A stretch of DNA of 64,000 bases. Source: J027 sp965215855. GTDB lineage: Bacteria > Chloroflexota > Anaerolineae > Aggregatilineales > J027. This document shows, in pieces, positions 33,689-43,020 of the stretch. Below the pieces are notes generated by a model, which saw only the letters and a program-made list of their open reading frames with translations, searched no databases and was not told where the DNA came from. Every line of letters begins with the position of its first letter. Position 1 is the first letter of the stretch. The stretch covers positions 310,001-374,000 of the forward strand of contig CBDCER010000002.1 in NCBI GenBank assembly GCA_965215855.1, written 5' to 3'. The position numbers and the translations under genes are program-made.

Positions 33689-35416
33689 GTGAGTAAACCG
33701 CCCAAACGCTGGCTTATTGCCCCAGAGCCACCCCATGACTATGCTAATGAACTGGCCGAGTTGGGGCCAATCATGGCGAAAGTTCTCTACAACCGGGGGC
33801 TGACCACCCCGGAAGCTGCCCGACGCTTTCTGTTTGATGAGTTGCCCCTGCACGACCCATTTCAGATGAAAGATATGGGAAAAGCGGTGGCCCGCATCCG
33901 CAACGCTATTCGTCGCCAGGAACCGATAGCGATATATGGCGATTTCGATGCCGATGGCGTGACCAGTACGGCGCTGATGGTGTTGACACTGCGTGCGTTG
34001 GGAGCCAGTGTCCACCCCTATATCCCGGATCGTGTGGATGAGGGATATGGGTTGAACACTCCGGCGCTCGAACGGCTATCGGCGGACGGCATTAAACTCA
34101 TCATCACGGTGGATTGTGGTATCCGCTCTGTGGAAGAAGTCGAGACCAGTATTGCCAATGGACTAGACATCATCATCACCGACCATCATTCAGTGGGCGA
34201 TGTCATCCCGCCAGCAATCGCCGTGTTGAATCCCAAGCAAGACGATTGTCCTTATCCAGAGGATATGTTGGCTGGGGTGGGAATCGCCTTCAAATTGGCC
34301 TCGGCTCTGTTACGCGTCGCCACCCAACAGGACACAACACCGCCACCGATCACAGAAGAAGATCTGCTTGATTTGGTGGCGATTGGCACAGTGGCTGATC
34401 TAGCGCCACTCAACCGCCTGGAAAATCGCCAGTTGGTCAAGGTAGGGCTGCATAGGCTATCGAAGGCCCGCCGCCCCGGCATCTATGCATTGATGGATGT
34501 CAGTCGCATCCGGCCCGAACAGGTGACGACGATCAGTATTGGCTATGGCCTGGGGCCACGCATTAATGCCGCCGGGCGGCTGGAACACGCCATGACCGCC
34601 TACGATTTGCTGATGACCGATAACCTGGGCGAGGCGACTCGTCTTGCCAGAGAATTGCAGGAAATCAACCTGCGGCGACAGCAATTAACCACCTCGGCTC
34701 ATGAAAATGCACGGCAACTGGCGATTGCCAACGGCGAGACACCTTCACTCATTTTTGCCGCCGATGAATCATTTATCGCGGGTATCGTTGGTTTGGTGGC
34801 GGGCAAACTGGTGGAAGAGTTCTATCGACCAGCGGTGGTTATTGAGGTCGGCGAGCGTGAATCGCATGGATCGTGCCGGAGTATGCCCGAATTCCACATC
34901 ACGAATGCGCTGGATCAATGTGCCGATCTGTTGGTGCGGCATGGTGGACATGCTCAAGCAGCTGGATTCACCATCCTGAACGAAAACTTGCCTGTTTTCA
35001 AAGAGCGTCTGCAACAGTTAGCCGAAATCGAACTGGTTCACCACGACTTGCGCCCCACTCTGATGCTGGATGCTCAACTGGAGATGATCGATCTAACGAT
35101 GAATCTGGCCGAGACTCTGCAACTGTTGGAGCCAATGGGCACGGACAACCCGGAACCGGTTTTCAGCACACTGCGGCTGCGGGTGTCGGAGGCACGGGCA
35201 GTTGGCAATGACGGCAATCATTTGAAACTGAGATTAGCCGATGGGCCACTAAGTATTGATGGGATTGCCTTTGGGTTCGGTGAACTGGCGGCGAGCGTCT
35301 TGCAAACAGCAAGTGGACGTGGCTTACCATCTCCAGGTCAACGAATGGAAAGGTCATCGGAACCTGCAAATGAATGTGGTCGATATTCGACTGAGCGACT
35401 GATAATCCTGCGATGA
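33689..35416 (+). CDS. recJ: Single-stranded-DNA exonuclease RecJ, 3' end frameshifted
   Basis: DHH-family 5'-3' exonuclease in recombination and repair. Motifs: AIYGDFDADGVTSTALM, IITVDCGIRSVEE, IITDHHSVGD (DHH), GLGPRINAAGRLEHAM and the DHHA1 block MPEFHITNALDQ with GGHAQAAGFTI. The GTG start follows a weak site. The open frame ends at 35416 with about 33 residues unlike RecJ. From 35313 the adjacent frame encodes VDVAYHLQVNEWKGHRNLQM and ends at TGA 35400-35402, which is the proper RecJ C-terminal strand. A one-base (or equivalent) indel near 35300-35312 is indicated. Either the C-terminus is truly altered or the assembly has an error. Confidence 0.92.
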   Translation: MSKPPKRWLIAPEPPHDYANELAELGPIMAKVLYNRGLTTPEAARRFLFDELPLHDPFQMKDMGKAVARIRNAIRRQEPIAIYGDFDADGVTSTALMVLTLRALGASVHPYIPDRVDEGYGLNTPALERLSADGIKLIITVDCGIRSVEEVETSIANGLDIIITDHHSVGDVIPPAIAVLNPKQDDCPYPEDMLAGVGIAFKLASALLRVATQQDTTPPPITEEDLLDLVAIGTVADLAPLNRLENRQLVKVGLHRLSKARRPGIYALMDVSRIRPEQVTTISIGYGLGPRINAAGRLEHAMTAYDLLMTDNLGEATRLARELQEINLRRQQLTTSAHENARQLAIANGETPSLIFAADESFIAGIVGLVAGKLVEEFYRPAVVIEVGERESHGSCRSMPEFHITNALDQCADLLVRHGGHAQAAGFTILNENLPVFKERLQQLAEIELVHHDLRPTLMLDAQLEMIDLTMNLAETLQLLEPMGTDNPEPVFSTLRLRVSEARAVGNDGNHLKLRLADGPLSIDGIAFGFGELAASVLQTASGRGLPSPGQRMERSSEPANECGRYSTERLIILR

Positions 35417-36867
35417 ACGCACGATACCTGAGATATATCCTGCTGCCATTGGCAATGTTCGCTGCTGGTGTTGCAGCTTATTCTCCGGCACAACTTGGAG
35501 CACAGGAGAATGTCTCTACCGACTCATATTTTGGCATCGTGGATGGACATTGGCGACCCCAAGCGGCTGATGAGTTAGGAGTCTCGTGGAATCGGATCAC
35601 CTTTGATTGGGCACGCATTCAGCCCGACGGCCCCGGTGATTTCAATACCGAGGCAGTGCGCCCCGAATGGCTTCACTACGATGCACAACACCAACGCCAG
35701 GTCGTTGGCCTCATCATCAATACCCCAGCCTGGGCGTCGGCTAGCGGGACGCCAACTGCCGTGCCAGATGGTTTGTATCTGCCAGTTGATAGCCCGGAAA
35801 ATCATTGGGCGGTGTTTCTGCGGCAACTGGTCGAGACATACGCCCCGCAAGGCATTCACCACTGGATAATTTGGAACTGGCCCGATACCCCACAGACCTT
35901 TGAAGGCAGCATCGAAGACTACTACCGGCTGGTCAAGATCGCGCACAGTGTCATCAAACCACTGGATGAAGAGGCGGAAATATTTCTGGGTGGATTGGTG
36001 TGGTGGTATGACATCGCTACTGAACGTGAGCGTTGGTTGGCGCGTTTCCTGGCAATTGCGCTGGCCGACCCGACGGCGACTGACAACAATAACTACTTCG
36101 ATGGCGTTACGTTGAGTATTCTGATACGGCCTACGCCTTTCGGTGGCCTGAATAGCACGACGGACAGCGTCGGAGACATCACCCGCACCATTCGCCAGCA
36201 ATTGAATGACGCTGGTCTAGCTGACAAGCACATCTGGATCACTGAACTGAATGCAAGCCCGACGCTTGATCTGATGGGAGGGCTACCCAATGCGACCAGC
36301 GGCATCAGCCTGGAACAACAGGCCGATTTCGTGGTGCAGGGAATGGCAACCGCGCTGGCTGCTGGAGCAGAGCGCGTGGCAGTTTTCAGACTCTTCGACG
36401 CTGATTTTAGCCCAGGCGAGACACCACCTTATGGGCTACTGCGTCATGATAATACGCGCCGCCCGGCTTTCGATGGGTATGCCTCCGTCATCCAGACATT
36501 CTCCGGCACCATCAGTGCAACTGCCGGACGCTCTACCAATAGCCGGTTGGTGGTTCTTAATCAAGCCGACCGTACTGTCTTCGTCATGTGGTCGGCGGGC
36601 ACACAGCCAGTTGATTATTGGGTCGAAGCCCGCTTCGATGATACATTTACACTGACTGATCCTTTGGGGAATACACTTCCCGAACCGCGCTTTAGTGTCG
36701 GGCCAGGCGATGCAACAGTGTTGGTCATTGAGACGCCACCCGCCATTCCGGATCGTTCTGGCGCTGTGTTGGTCAGCGGATCGCCGCGCATCTTCATCCT
36801 GAATACCACCGAAGATCGTGATGTCTGGGCCTCATTGGGAGATGCCACTGGCGTCCAGGTTCACTAA
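35413..36867 (+). CDS. Secreted glycoside-hydrolase-like TIM-barrel protein lacking the acid/base Glu
   Basis: 484 residues. The signal-peptide-like start is MNARYLRYILLPLAMFAAGV. Residues 35-360 resemble GH39/GH5-type barrels: WNRITFDWARIQP, VGLIINTPAWAS, IIWNWPDTPQTF and WITELNASPT. The last has Glu278 at the nucleophile place. The usual N-E-P acid/base motif reads N155-W156-P157, so the acid/base Glu is missing. Residues 370-484 are beta-rich, a possible carbohydrate-binding module. It may bind rather than cleave glycans. It follows recJ and precedes a GT-C protein gene directly. Confidence 0.7.
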   Translation: MNARYLRYILLPLAMFAAGVAAYSPAQLGAQENVSTDSYFGIVDGHWRPQAADELGVSWNRITFDWARIQPDGPGDFNTEAVRPEWLHYDAQHQRQVVGLIINTPAWASASGTPTAVPDGLYLPVDSPENHWAVFLRQLVETYAPQGIHHWIIWNWPDTPQTFEGSIEDYYRLVKIAHSVIKPLDEEAEIFLGGLVWWYDIATERERWLARFLAIALADPTATDNNNYFDGVTLSILIRPTPFGGLNSTTDSVGDITRTIRQQLNDAGLADKHIWITELNASPTLDLMGGLPNATSGISLEQQADFVVQGMATALAAGAERVAVFRLFDADFSPGETPPYGLLRHDNTRRPAFDGYASVIQTFSGTISATAGRSTNSRLVVLNQADRTVFVMWSAGTQPVDYWVEARFDDTFTLTDPLGNTLPEPRFSVGPGDATVLVIETPPAIPDRSGAVLVSGSPRIFILNTTEDRDVWASLGDATGVQVH

Positions 36868-38277
36868 ATGCGGCATCTGCTCACACTAACGATCTTCGTC
36901 GGTTTCCTCGCCCTCTATTTGTTCTCGGTTGGCATCCCCTTCTATAGCAGCGATGGGCTAGTGATGTATGAAACGGCGCGGGCGATTGCGTTTGACGGTC
37001 GCTTGGACATACCTCACCATGAGTTGCCGCAGGTTATCGAAGGCCGAGAAGGGCGCTATTACAGCAAATATGACCCCGGTATGTCGCTGCTGGCGGCCCC
37101 AGTGGTGGCTTATGCCGATCAGGTAGCCCAGGGGGCCAGTGCCAATCGCTATGCTGTCGGGGCGATATTCGTGATATTGGTTCCTGCGGCAAGCATGGCA
37201 CTCGGCGTTGCCTCTACCGCTGTCATCGCCCGTCGTTTCTATACTCCACGCCTGTCACTCCTGATAGCAATAGTCGCCGGAGCAGGGACGATGGCCTGGC
37301 CTTATGGTCGTCTGTTCTTCAGCGAGGCTGTGCTGACTGGTGCATTATGCCTGTCGATTGCGGCGCTGACCGCCCAGCAGCCGCGTGTAGGGCTGGCCTC
37401 GGTGGCACTGGGTATCGGCATTTTGACACGAGCCAGCATGATGATTTATCTGCCAGGGTTGGTCTATTTGATCTGGCAGCAGCACTCGCCTCCGGATCGG
37501 AGGCGACATTTGGTCTGGCTGATTATTGGCGCGGTGGTGGCGATTGGGGTGCTGCTGTGGCATAACTGGCTACGATTTGGAACGCTCTTTAGCACAGGCT
37601 ATCAGGGTGAAACCTTTGATACATGGCCCTGGGTCGGAATATTTGGTCTGCTGTTCAGCCCTGGCAAAAGTATTTTCATCTATGCGCCGCCACTGATACT
37701 GAGCGTCCTGCTCTGGCGACGGTTTCGGCGCCGGACGCCGATCCTCGCTAACGCCGTGTTGCTCATGACCGCTACCGCATTCGTATATTATGGCACTTGG
37801 TGGGCCTGGCACGGCGGTTGGGTCTGGGGACCGCGTTTTCTTGTGCCGTTGATGCCGCTGTGGTGTTTAGCCTGGGGCGAAGTACCATCGCGCATTGGGT
37901 GGCGTCTCGCGGCGGCAATGATCCTTTTGGTGGGAATCGGCGTACAGTTGATAGGAACCTTCAGCGACATCAACCCAACCTATGCGGAGGCTTTTGCGGG
38001 TGCAACAGACCCCGATGACAGGGCGCGTTATGCTATGGTACACTATCACCTCGACAAAACGCCGCTGGTGATGGCGTTGAAACGTCGTCAATGGGAAGAA
38101 CAAGCCATCTATAACCTGCAAAGCACCGACCTGACCGAAGCGTGGGTGTATGGTATCCCTCGTGTCGTGCATTGGATGTTGGCGCTGAGTGCAGGATTTA
38201 TGGGCTGGATAATAGTAACAGGACGGGAACCGGCATGGCATCTGAACCGAAATTCAACTACGGCGGACAGGCAGTAA
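36868..38277 (+). CDS. GT-C-type polytopic membrane glycosyltransferase-like protein
   Basis: 469 residues with about 10 membrane helices. The first external loop has the acidic motif YSSDGLVMYETARAIAFDGR and then YYSKYDPGMSLLAAPV, a pattern of polyprenyl-phosphate-dependent GT-C transferases (PMT/ArnT/DUF2029 relatives). GPRFLVPLMPLWCLAWGEV is another common block. It directly follows the glycosidase-like gene with no gap and overlaps DUF1385 by 43 bases. The donor and acceptor are unknown. Envelope glycan or glycoprotein assembly is likely (inference). Confidence 0.7.
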   Translation: MRHLLTLTIFVGFLALYLFSVGIPFYSSDGLVMYETARAIAFDGRLDIPHHELPQVIEGREGRYYSKYDPGMSLLAAPVVAYADQVAQGASANRYAVGAIFVILVPAASMALGVASTAVIARRFYTPRLSLLIAIVAGAGTMAWPYGRLFFSEAVLTGALCLSIAALTAQQPRVGLASVALGIGILTRASMMIYLPGLVYLIWQQHSPPDRRRHLVWLIIGAVVAIGVLLWHNWLRFGTLFSTGYQGETFDTWPWVGIFGLLFSPGKSIFIYAPPLILSVLLWRRFRRRTPILANAVLLMTATAFVYYGTWWAWHGGWVWGPRFLVPLMPLWCLAWGEVPSRIGWRLAAAMILLVGIGVQLIGTFSDINPTYAEAFAGATDPDDRARYAMVHYHLDKTPLVMALKRRQWEEQAIYNLQSTDLTEAWVYGIPRVVHWMLALSAGFMGWIIVTGREPAWHLNRNSTTADRQ

Positions 38278-39374
38278 TGGAAGGCGTGATGATGCGCGGC
38301 GTACATCTGGCCGCCATCGCCGTCCGTGATCCACAAGGCAACATCGTTATTCACGAAGAATCTCTTAATGCTGCACTTTATCGAGGACGTATCAGCCGTA
38401 TTCCCTTCTTGCGAGGGCTGATTGGCCTATGGGATGCACTGGTGTTGGGAACACGCGCCCTGATCTGGAGCGCCAACATTGCCCTGCAAGAAGAAGAGGA
38501 AGAAAAACCTGTCGAAGAACCAATAGAGCAGGCCGAAAAAAGCGGCTGGGTTAGCCGGTTACCTTTCGTCGGCAAAACAATAAGCCTGATGAACCTGAGC
38601 GCCCGTGCCTTACTCGGCGGTGCAAATCTAGTCGCCAGCGATGGCGGCGGCGGCAGCAGCAAAAGCAATGACAATGCGTTTTCGGATATTGCGGTAGCTG
38701 GTGCGGTCATGTTGTCGCTGTCGATGGGCATCGGCTTATTTTTCGTATTGCCCGCCACGGCCTCCAATTGGATTCGCGATGCACTGAATATCGAAAGTCG
38801 TCTGGCAGTGGATACGATTGAGGGCATCGTCAAATTGTCGATCTTCATCGGCTATATCGCGGCCATCGGTCTGATGAACGATGTAAAGCGATTGTTTGGC
38901 TATCATGGCGCGGAACACAAGACGATCAATGCTTACGAAGCCGGTAGCGAACTCACGCCAGCCGAGGTGCAACAACACTCCATCGAGCATCCACGTTGTG
39001 GGACCGCATTCCTGCTGAATGTAATCGTCCTCAGTATTCTGGTACATGCTATCACTGGACGTTCAGACAACATCTTTTTGCTGGCCTTATCACGGGTGGC
39101 GGTCATCCCGATTATTGCGGGAATAGCCTACGAGATGATCCGGTTCACTGCCCGTCATGCCAATCATCCTGTCATCAAAGCCATCATCATCCCGAATCTG
39201 TTGATGCAACGCCTGACCACACGCCAGCCCGATGACTCGATGGTCGAGGTCGCGGTGGCCGCGCTGGAGCGTGTATTGATGGCCGAAGCAGCAGTTCGGC
39301 GCGGCGAAACAGTCACGCCCCAAGACGAAATTATCATCGCGCGTGTACCGGCTACGGCTGAGGGCACCGGTTAG
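38235..39374 (+). CDS. DUF1385-family membrane protein
   Basis: 379 residues. The DUF1385 signature is FNYGGQAVMEGVMMRG at the N-terminus and YHGAEHKTINAYEAG in the second half, with HPRCGTAFLLNVIVLSI after it. Four to six membrane helices are visible. The family is conserved in Firmicutes and Chloroflexota, with unknown biochemistry. The ATG at 38235 is chosen because the signature lies within residues 7-22. Upstream in-frame codons would extend the protein without homology. It overlaps the GT-C gene by 43 bases. Confidence 0.9.
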   Translation: MASEPKFNYGGQAVMEGVMMRGVHLAAIAVRDPQGNIVIHEESLNAALYRGRISRIPFLRGLIGLWDALVLGTRALIWSANIALQEEEEEKPVEEPIEQAEKSGWVSRLPFVGKTISLMNLSARALLGGANLVASDGGGGSSKSNDNAFSDIAVAGAVMLSLSMGIGLFFVLPATASNWIRDALNIESRLAVDTIEGIVKLSIFIGYIAAIGLMNDVKRLFGYHGAEHKTINAYEAGSELTPAEVQQHSIEHPRCGTAFLLNVIVLSILVHAITGRSDNIFLLALSRVAVIPIIAGIAYEMIRFTARHANHPVIKAIIIPNLLMQRLTTRQPDDSMVEVAVAALERVLMAEAAVRRGETVTPQDEIIIARVPATAEGTG

Positions 39375-39382
39375 GAGTAGAA

Positions 39383-39940
39383 ATGCTGGGAAATAACCTG
39401 CTACAAGGCAAGCTGATCTATCTGGATGCGGTGCGACGCGAGGATGTAAAATCGCTCGGTCAATGGTTCGATGATATGGAGTTTCTGGCACTATTGTTTC
39501 CTGGCGTAGCATTTCCACAAACCGAGGAAGACGAGATGGACTGGTATGAACGTCAGCGCAAAGGGAAGGATTATGTATTTGCTATCCGCACCCGCGAACA
39601 GAACAATCTAATTGGTACAACCAGCCTAATGCGTATTGATTGGCGCAGTCGTCATTCCGAATTTGGTATCGCCATCGGTGATAAAAATTATTGGGGTAAG
39701 GGCTTTGGCACAGACGCTACACGCCGCATGTTAGGCTATGCGTTCTTGGAACTAAATTTGAATCGTGTGGAATTGCAGGTCTATGACTTTAACAAACGCG
39801 CCATTAGAAGCTATGAAAAAGTGGGATTTACGCACGAGGGCGCACGTCGTCAAGCTATTTTCCGCGATGGTCAATATCACGATATTCATGTTATGTCGAT
39901 TTTGCGCGACGAGTGGCTGGCAGAGCGAGAGGTGGATTGA
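39383..39940 (+). CDS. GNAT N-acetyltransferase (RimJ/SpeG-like), copy 1
   Basis: 185 residues. The acetyl-CoA-binding region is NYWGKGFGTDATRRMLGYAF and the C-terminal strand NRVELQVYDFNKRAIRSYEK with VGFTHEGARRQA, typical of the Acetyltransf_3 (RimJ/RimL) subgroup. Its stop overlaps the start of a paralogous copy (TGATG), so the two are coupled. Acceptor unknown, possibly a ribosomal protein, polyamine or antibiotic. Closely spaced behind DUF1385. Confidence 0.9.
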   Translation: MLGNNLLQGKLIYLDAVRREDVKSLGQWFDDMEFLALLFPGVAFPQTEEDEMDWYERQRKGKDYVFAIRTREQNNLIGTTSLMRIDWRSRHSEFGIAIGDKNYWGKGFGTDATRRMLGYAFLELNLNRVELQVYDFNKRAIRSYEKVGFTHEGARRQAIFRDGQYHDIHVMSILRDEWLAEREVD

Positions 39941-40482
39941 TGCCCAGCGACGAGTTGCTGCATGGTGAGCTGGTTGTCTTGGATGCAATTGTCCGTGAGG
40001 ATTTGCAGCGCATTGCCGACTGGTTCTCGGACGAAGAAACCTTGCGCCTGACATGGCATTCGGCCATGATGCCGATCACCGTGGATGATGAAACCGAGCG
40101 CTTTGAGCAAGCCCGGAAAAGCAAACGATATGACTTCGCAATCCGGACACTCGATAGCCGCACGCTTATTGGTGTTTGCCAACTGACGCATTTCGACCAC
40201 CGCAGCCAATCTGCCATGTTCGGCATCACGGTGGGTGATCAAAATTATTGGGGCAAAGGTTTTGGGACAGACGCTACACGTCGCATCCTAGACCATGCGT
40301 TTCTGGAATTGAATCTGCATCGCGTCGAGCTGGGCGTGTGGAGCTATAACCAGCGGGCAGTCAAATCGTACGAAAAAGTCGGCTTTCGGCACGAAGTTAC
40401 CCAACGACAAGCAATTGTCCGCGACGGACAGTATCACGACATTCATATTATGGGAATTTTACGGGACGAGTGGCTTAAATAA
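39940..40482 (+). CDS. GNAT N-acetyltransferase (RimJ/SpeG-like), copy 2
   Basis: 180 residues, a tandem paralogue of the preceding gene. The CoA block NYWGKGFGTDATRRILDHAF and tail VRDGQYHDIHIMGILRDEW are nearly identical to copy 1, while the N-terminal half differs more. The start at 39940 (MPSDELLHG) overlaps the previous stop and is chosen over 39913. Duplication followed by acceptor-side divergence is inferred. A GT-C protein follows two bases later. Confidence 0.9.
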   Translation: MPSDELLHGELVVLDAIVREDLQRIADWFSDEETLRLTWHSAMMPITVDDETERFEQARKSKRYDFAIRTLDSRTLIGVCQLTHFDHRSQSAMFGITVGDQNYWGKGFGTDATRRILDHAFLELNLHRVELGVWSYNQRAVKSYEKVGFRHEVTQRQAIVRDGQYHDIHIMGILRDEWLK

Positions 40483-40484
40483 CA

Positions 40485-42527
40485 ATGTTTGACATCTTAC
40501 AAGAACATCCGCGCCGCACGGCAATCATCATGTTGTCGGTTGCGGCGATTTCAATTGTCTATCTGTTGATCGTAGTGGCACACACGTTGGACGTGAATGA
40601 CGGCAACATCGGCGCGTTGCTGGACGACACCTGGATTCATGTCCGGTTTGCGGAACACATCAGCCAGGGAGAAGGTCTCAGCTATAACGACGGCGAATTG
40701 ACGGCGGGAGCGACTAGCCCGCTGTGGGTATTGCTGCTGGCAATCCCCTTCGCGCTATTCGATCCAGGCATCATGCAACAAGTAGATATTGCCATTATCA
40801 TGAGCGCCATCGGGCATGTAGTCTCGGCGCTGGCGATTACGGGCTTCGGATGGTGGGCCACGCGCCAGGCATGGGTCGGCTGGGCAGCAGGTGTACTCAC
40901 AGCCCTGACTGGCCGCTATATTTGGATGGGCCTGACTGGCATGGAAATTACGACGTTCACCACATTCTGCATCTTGAGCGTCTGGAGTCATATGCACGAT
41001 GTTCGTGAAAGACGAACCTTCTCGCCACGAACGGGTATCATGCTAGCGCTCGCCAGTCTGGGGCGTCCTGAAGCAGCTTTGTTGGCAGCATTGATCGGAC
41101 TTGATGCCTTCATCTTGATCCCCTTGCGCGAACACAAAACACCCGAAGCCATCAGCGCCGGCATCAAACGTGGCTGGCGGGGTGTGGTGGTTTTCCTACT
41201 ACTGGCGGGCACATATCCGTTCGCCAACTGGGTCATCAGTGGCTATCCGGTCCCCAATACGTTCCGCGCCAAGTCACAATTAGGCAATGAAGCCCCTGAA
41301 CTGCCGCGGGCCTTGTTATGGATGACCAATGTCGATCATGGGCCGTTGCTAATCTTGCTGGCGGGAATTGGCACGAGCTATATTCTGTGGCGGGCACGCC
41401 AGCGAGGTGGCTATAGCATGGTCTGGGCACTGTGGGGGCCGCTGTTCATCCTCGGTGTGCTGTTTCTGGGCGCGGAACGCTATGTGGTCAATCACTCGCG
41501 CTATGTTGCGCCCTCCATCCCCTTCAACGCACTAGCGGCGGTTGTGGGTGTGTGGGCGTTGACGCAGATACAATGGCCGCGCATCCAGACAAAAATGATG
41601 CAATATGCGCTTCCCGTCACCCTGGTGGGATTGATGGGAATTATCACGGTAGAGCGCGGCTGGCCCAATCGTGAGCAGGTCGCCAACGATGTCAAACAGA
41701 TGCGTGCCATGCACATCCAGGCCGGATTCTGGTTTGCGGAGAATAGCGAGCCGGATGACGCGATTGCCTTGAATGATGTGGGTGCGATGATTCACATTTC
41801 AGATCGGCGCGTGATTGACTTGGAGGGGCTGGTCTATCCCAAAGTTATTGACTACACCCGTGATACACTCGATCACACTTGCGAACATGACCTGCAACTG
41901 GCACGAATCATGCTGGAAGACCCGCCGCGCTATATCGCAGTATTTCCGTGGTTCTATGAATGTTTGACCGCCTGGCCGGACGCTTTGCAACCCTATTTCA
42001 TCTTCGAGATCCGTGGGCCGACGGTGCTGGCCGGTGGTGAGACGGTGGTCTATATTCCGGTGTGGGAAAATTGGCCGATGCTGGCTACTGTACCATCTGA
42101 TGTGATACCTGTCGGTGCATACTTCGAAGACAGGATTGAATTGGCAGGCTATCAGGCACAGTTGGTAGATGGCGGGCTGGAAGTCACGCTCTGGTGGCGG
42201 GCGCATGGGCAACCCGCTGATAACCATCACATTTTTGTGCATGTGGTGGATGACAGCGGAACACTGGCCGAAGTTGGCGAGGGCATCACATTGCAACATG
42301 ACAGTGCCCCCCAACAGCAAGGCGGTCATGCGTTTGAAATGGCCTGGTGGCGCGATGGCGACATTATCCGCGACGTTCACCTGATCCAATGGGAAGATCA
42401 TTCCGTATTCCAGCAGGAAGGCCTGAGCCTGAATGTGGGCGTTTATCGCTATCCACAGGGGATCCGCCTGCAGGTACGCGGTGGTGGCGATTTCGTGAAT
42501 CTGCCGTTGGCGTCAGTTACCGAATAG
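40485..42527 (+). CDS. Large GT-C membrane protein with C-terminal extracellular beta domain
   Basis: 680 residues. About 11 membrane helices occupy residues 15-390. The first loop LLDDTWIHVRFAEHISQGEG, then SYNDGELTAGATSPLWVLLL, matches the D-D motif pattern of mycobacterial-type arabinofuranosyl/mannosyl GT-C proteins. Residues 400-540 form an external alpha/beta part with ALNDVGAMIHISDRRVIDLEG. Residues 540-680 are a beta-sandwich-like domain (LAGYQAQLVDGGLEVTLWWR) of the type used for glycan binding. It ends the rightward cluster with another GT-C, DUF1385 and GNAT genes, consistent with envelope polymer decoration (inference). Confidence 0.72.
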   Translation: MFDILQEHPRRTAIIMLSVAAISIVYLLIVVAHTLDVNDGNIGALLDDTWIHVRFAEHISQGEGLSYNDGELTAGATSPLWVLLLAIPFALFDPGIMQQVDIAIIMSAIGHVVSALAITGFGWWATRQAWVGWAAGVLTALTGRYIWMGLTGMEITTFTTFCILSVWSHMHDVRERRTFSPRTGIMLALASLGRPEAALLAALIGLDAFILIPLREHKTPEAISAGIKRGWRGVVVFLLLAGTYPFANWVISGYPVPNTFRAKSQLGNEAPELPRALLWMTNVDHGPLLILLAGIGTSYILWRARQRGGYSMVWALWGPLFILGVLFLGAERYVVNHSRYVAPSIPFNALAAVVGVWALTQIQWPRIQTKMMQYALPVTLVGLMGIITVERGWPNREQVANDVKQMRAMHIQAGFWFAENSEPDDAIALNDVGAMIHISDRRVIDLEGLVYPKVIDYTRDTLDHTCEHDLQLARIMLEDPPRYIAVFPWFYECLTAWPDALQPYFIFEIRGPTVLAGGETVVYIPVWENWPMLATVPSDVIPVGAYFEDRIELAGYQAQLVDGGLEVTLWWRAHGQPADNHHIFVHVVDDSGTLAEVGEGITLQHDSAPQQQGGHAFEMAWWRDGDIIRDVHLIQWEDHSVFQQEGLSLNVGVYRYPQGIRLQVRGGGDFVNLPLASVTE

Positions 42528-42528
42528 C

Positions 42529-42554
42529 AAAAAACGCGACAACTGGTTGCCGCG
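42529..42554 (-). terminator. Terminator of the VOC gene
   Basis: On the minus strand, CGCGGCAAC-CA-GTTGTCGCG (one G-T pair) is followed by TTTTTT. It also abuts the stop of the convergent GT-C gene. Confidence 0.85.
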
Positions 42555-42578
42555 CTTCGTTCTCGCCAATGGCCTTCA

Positions 42579-42980
42579 TCAGCCCGTCGGCGGTTGCACC
42601 AGGACATGCGTATTGCCATACAAATCGGTGAATACGGCCTGCACGCCCCAGGGAACCGCTTCTGGCTCAGTTGTGAATTCAACGCCTTTGGCCTTCAATT
42701 CAGCAACCGTCTGGCGACAATCATCAGTGGCGAACACAAAACCCGGCCCTTTGCCTATTTGGGCTGCCCGCTCTGCGACAGTACCGGCCGATCCCCATCC
42801 GGCGGGTTGCAACACAATCTCCATGTCAGGATGATTCTTGGGGCCAACGGTCACCCACCGTGCGCCCTCACCCATCGGCTGATCGGTGCGTTTCTCAAAT
42901 CCCAATGTTTCTGTGTAGTAGTTCAGCGCCTCTTCTTGATCGCGGACCAGGATTGAAGCATGGGTTAGTTTGGTTATCAT
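42579..42980 (-). CDS. VOC-superfamily (glyoxalase/bleomycin-resistance-like) protein
   Basis: 133 residues with the paired beta-alpha-beta-beta-beta units of the vicinal-oxygen-chelate fold: LTHASILVRDQEEALNYYTE at the start and GPGFVFATDDCRQTVAEL in the second half. Candidate metal or ligand residues are His near the start, Glu in MEIVLQ and Glu/His in the final strand (YGNTHVLVQ). The ATG at 42980 is preferred to one at 43001 because family members begin ITKLTHASI. It is transcribed alone from a strong promoter overlapped by a palindrome, so it is probably inducible by a ligand or stress. The substrate is unknown. Confidence 0.88.
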   Translation of the reverse strand: MITKLTHASILVRDQEEALNYYTETLGFEKRTDQPMGEGARWVTVGPKNHPDMEIVLQPAGWGSAGTVAERAAQIGKGPGFVFATDDCRQTVAELKAKGVEFTTEPEAVPWGVQAVFTDLYGNTHVLVQPPTG

Positions 42981-43005
42981 GGTGATTATCCTACAATGCA
43001 ATATT

Positions 43006-43019
43006 AGAACGATTGTTCT
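43006..43019. promoter_or_regulatory. Perfect operator-like palindrome AGAAC-N4-GTTCT
   Basis: AGAACGATTGTTCT lies directly downstream of the VOC gene -10 box and covers the expected transcription start. GAAC-N4-GTTC is the core of the Gram-positive-type LexA box and is also common among TetR operators. Confidence 0.7.
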
Positions 43020-43020
43020 G

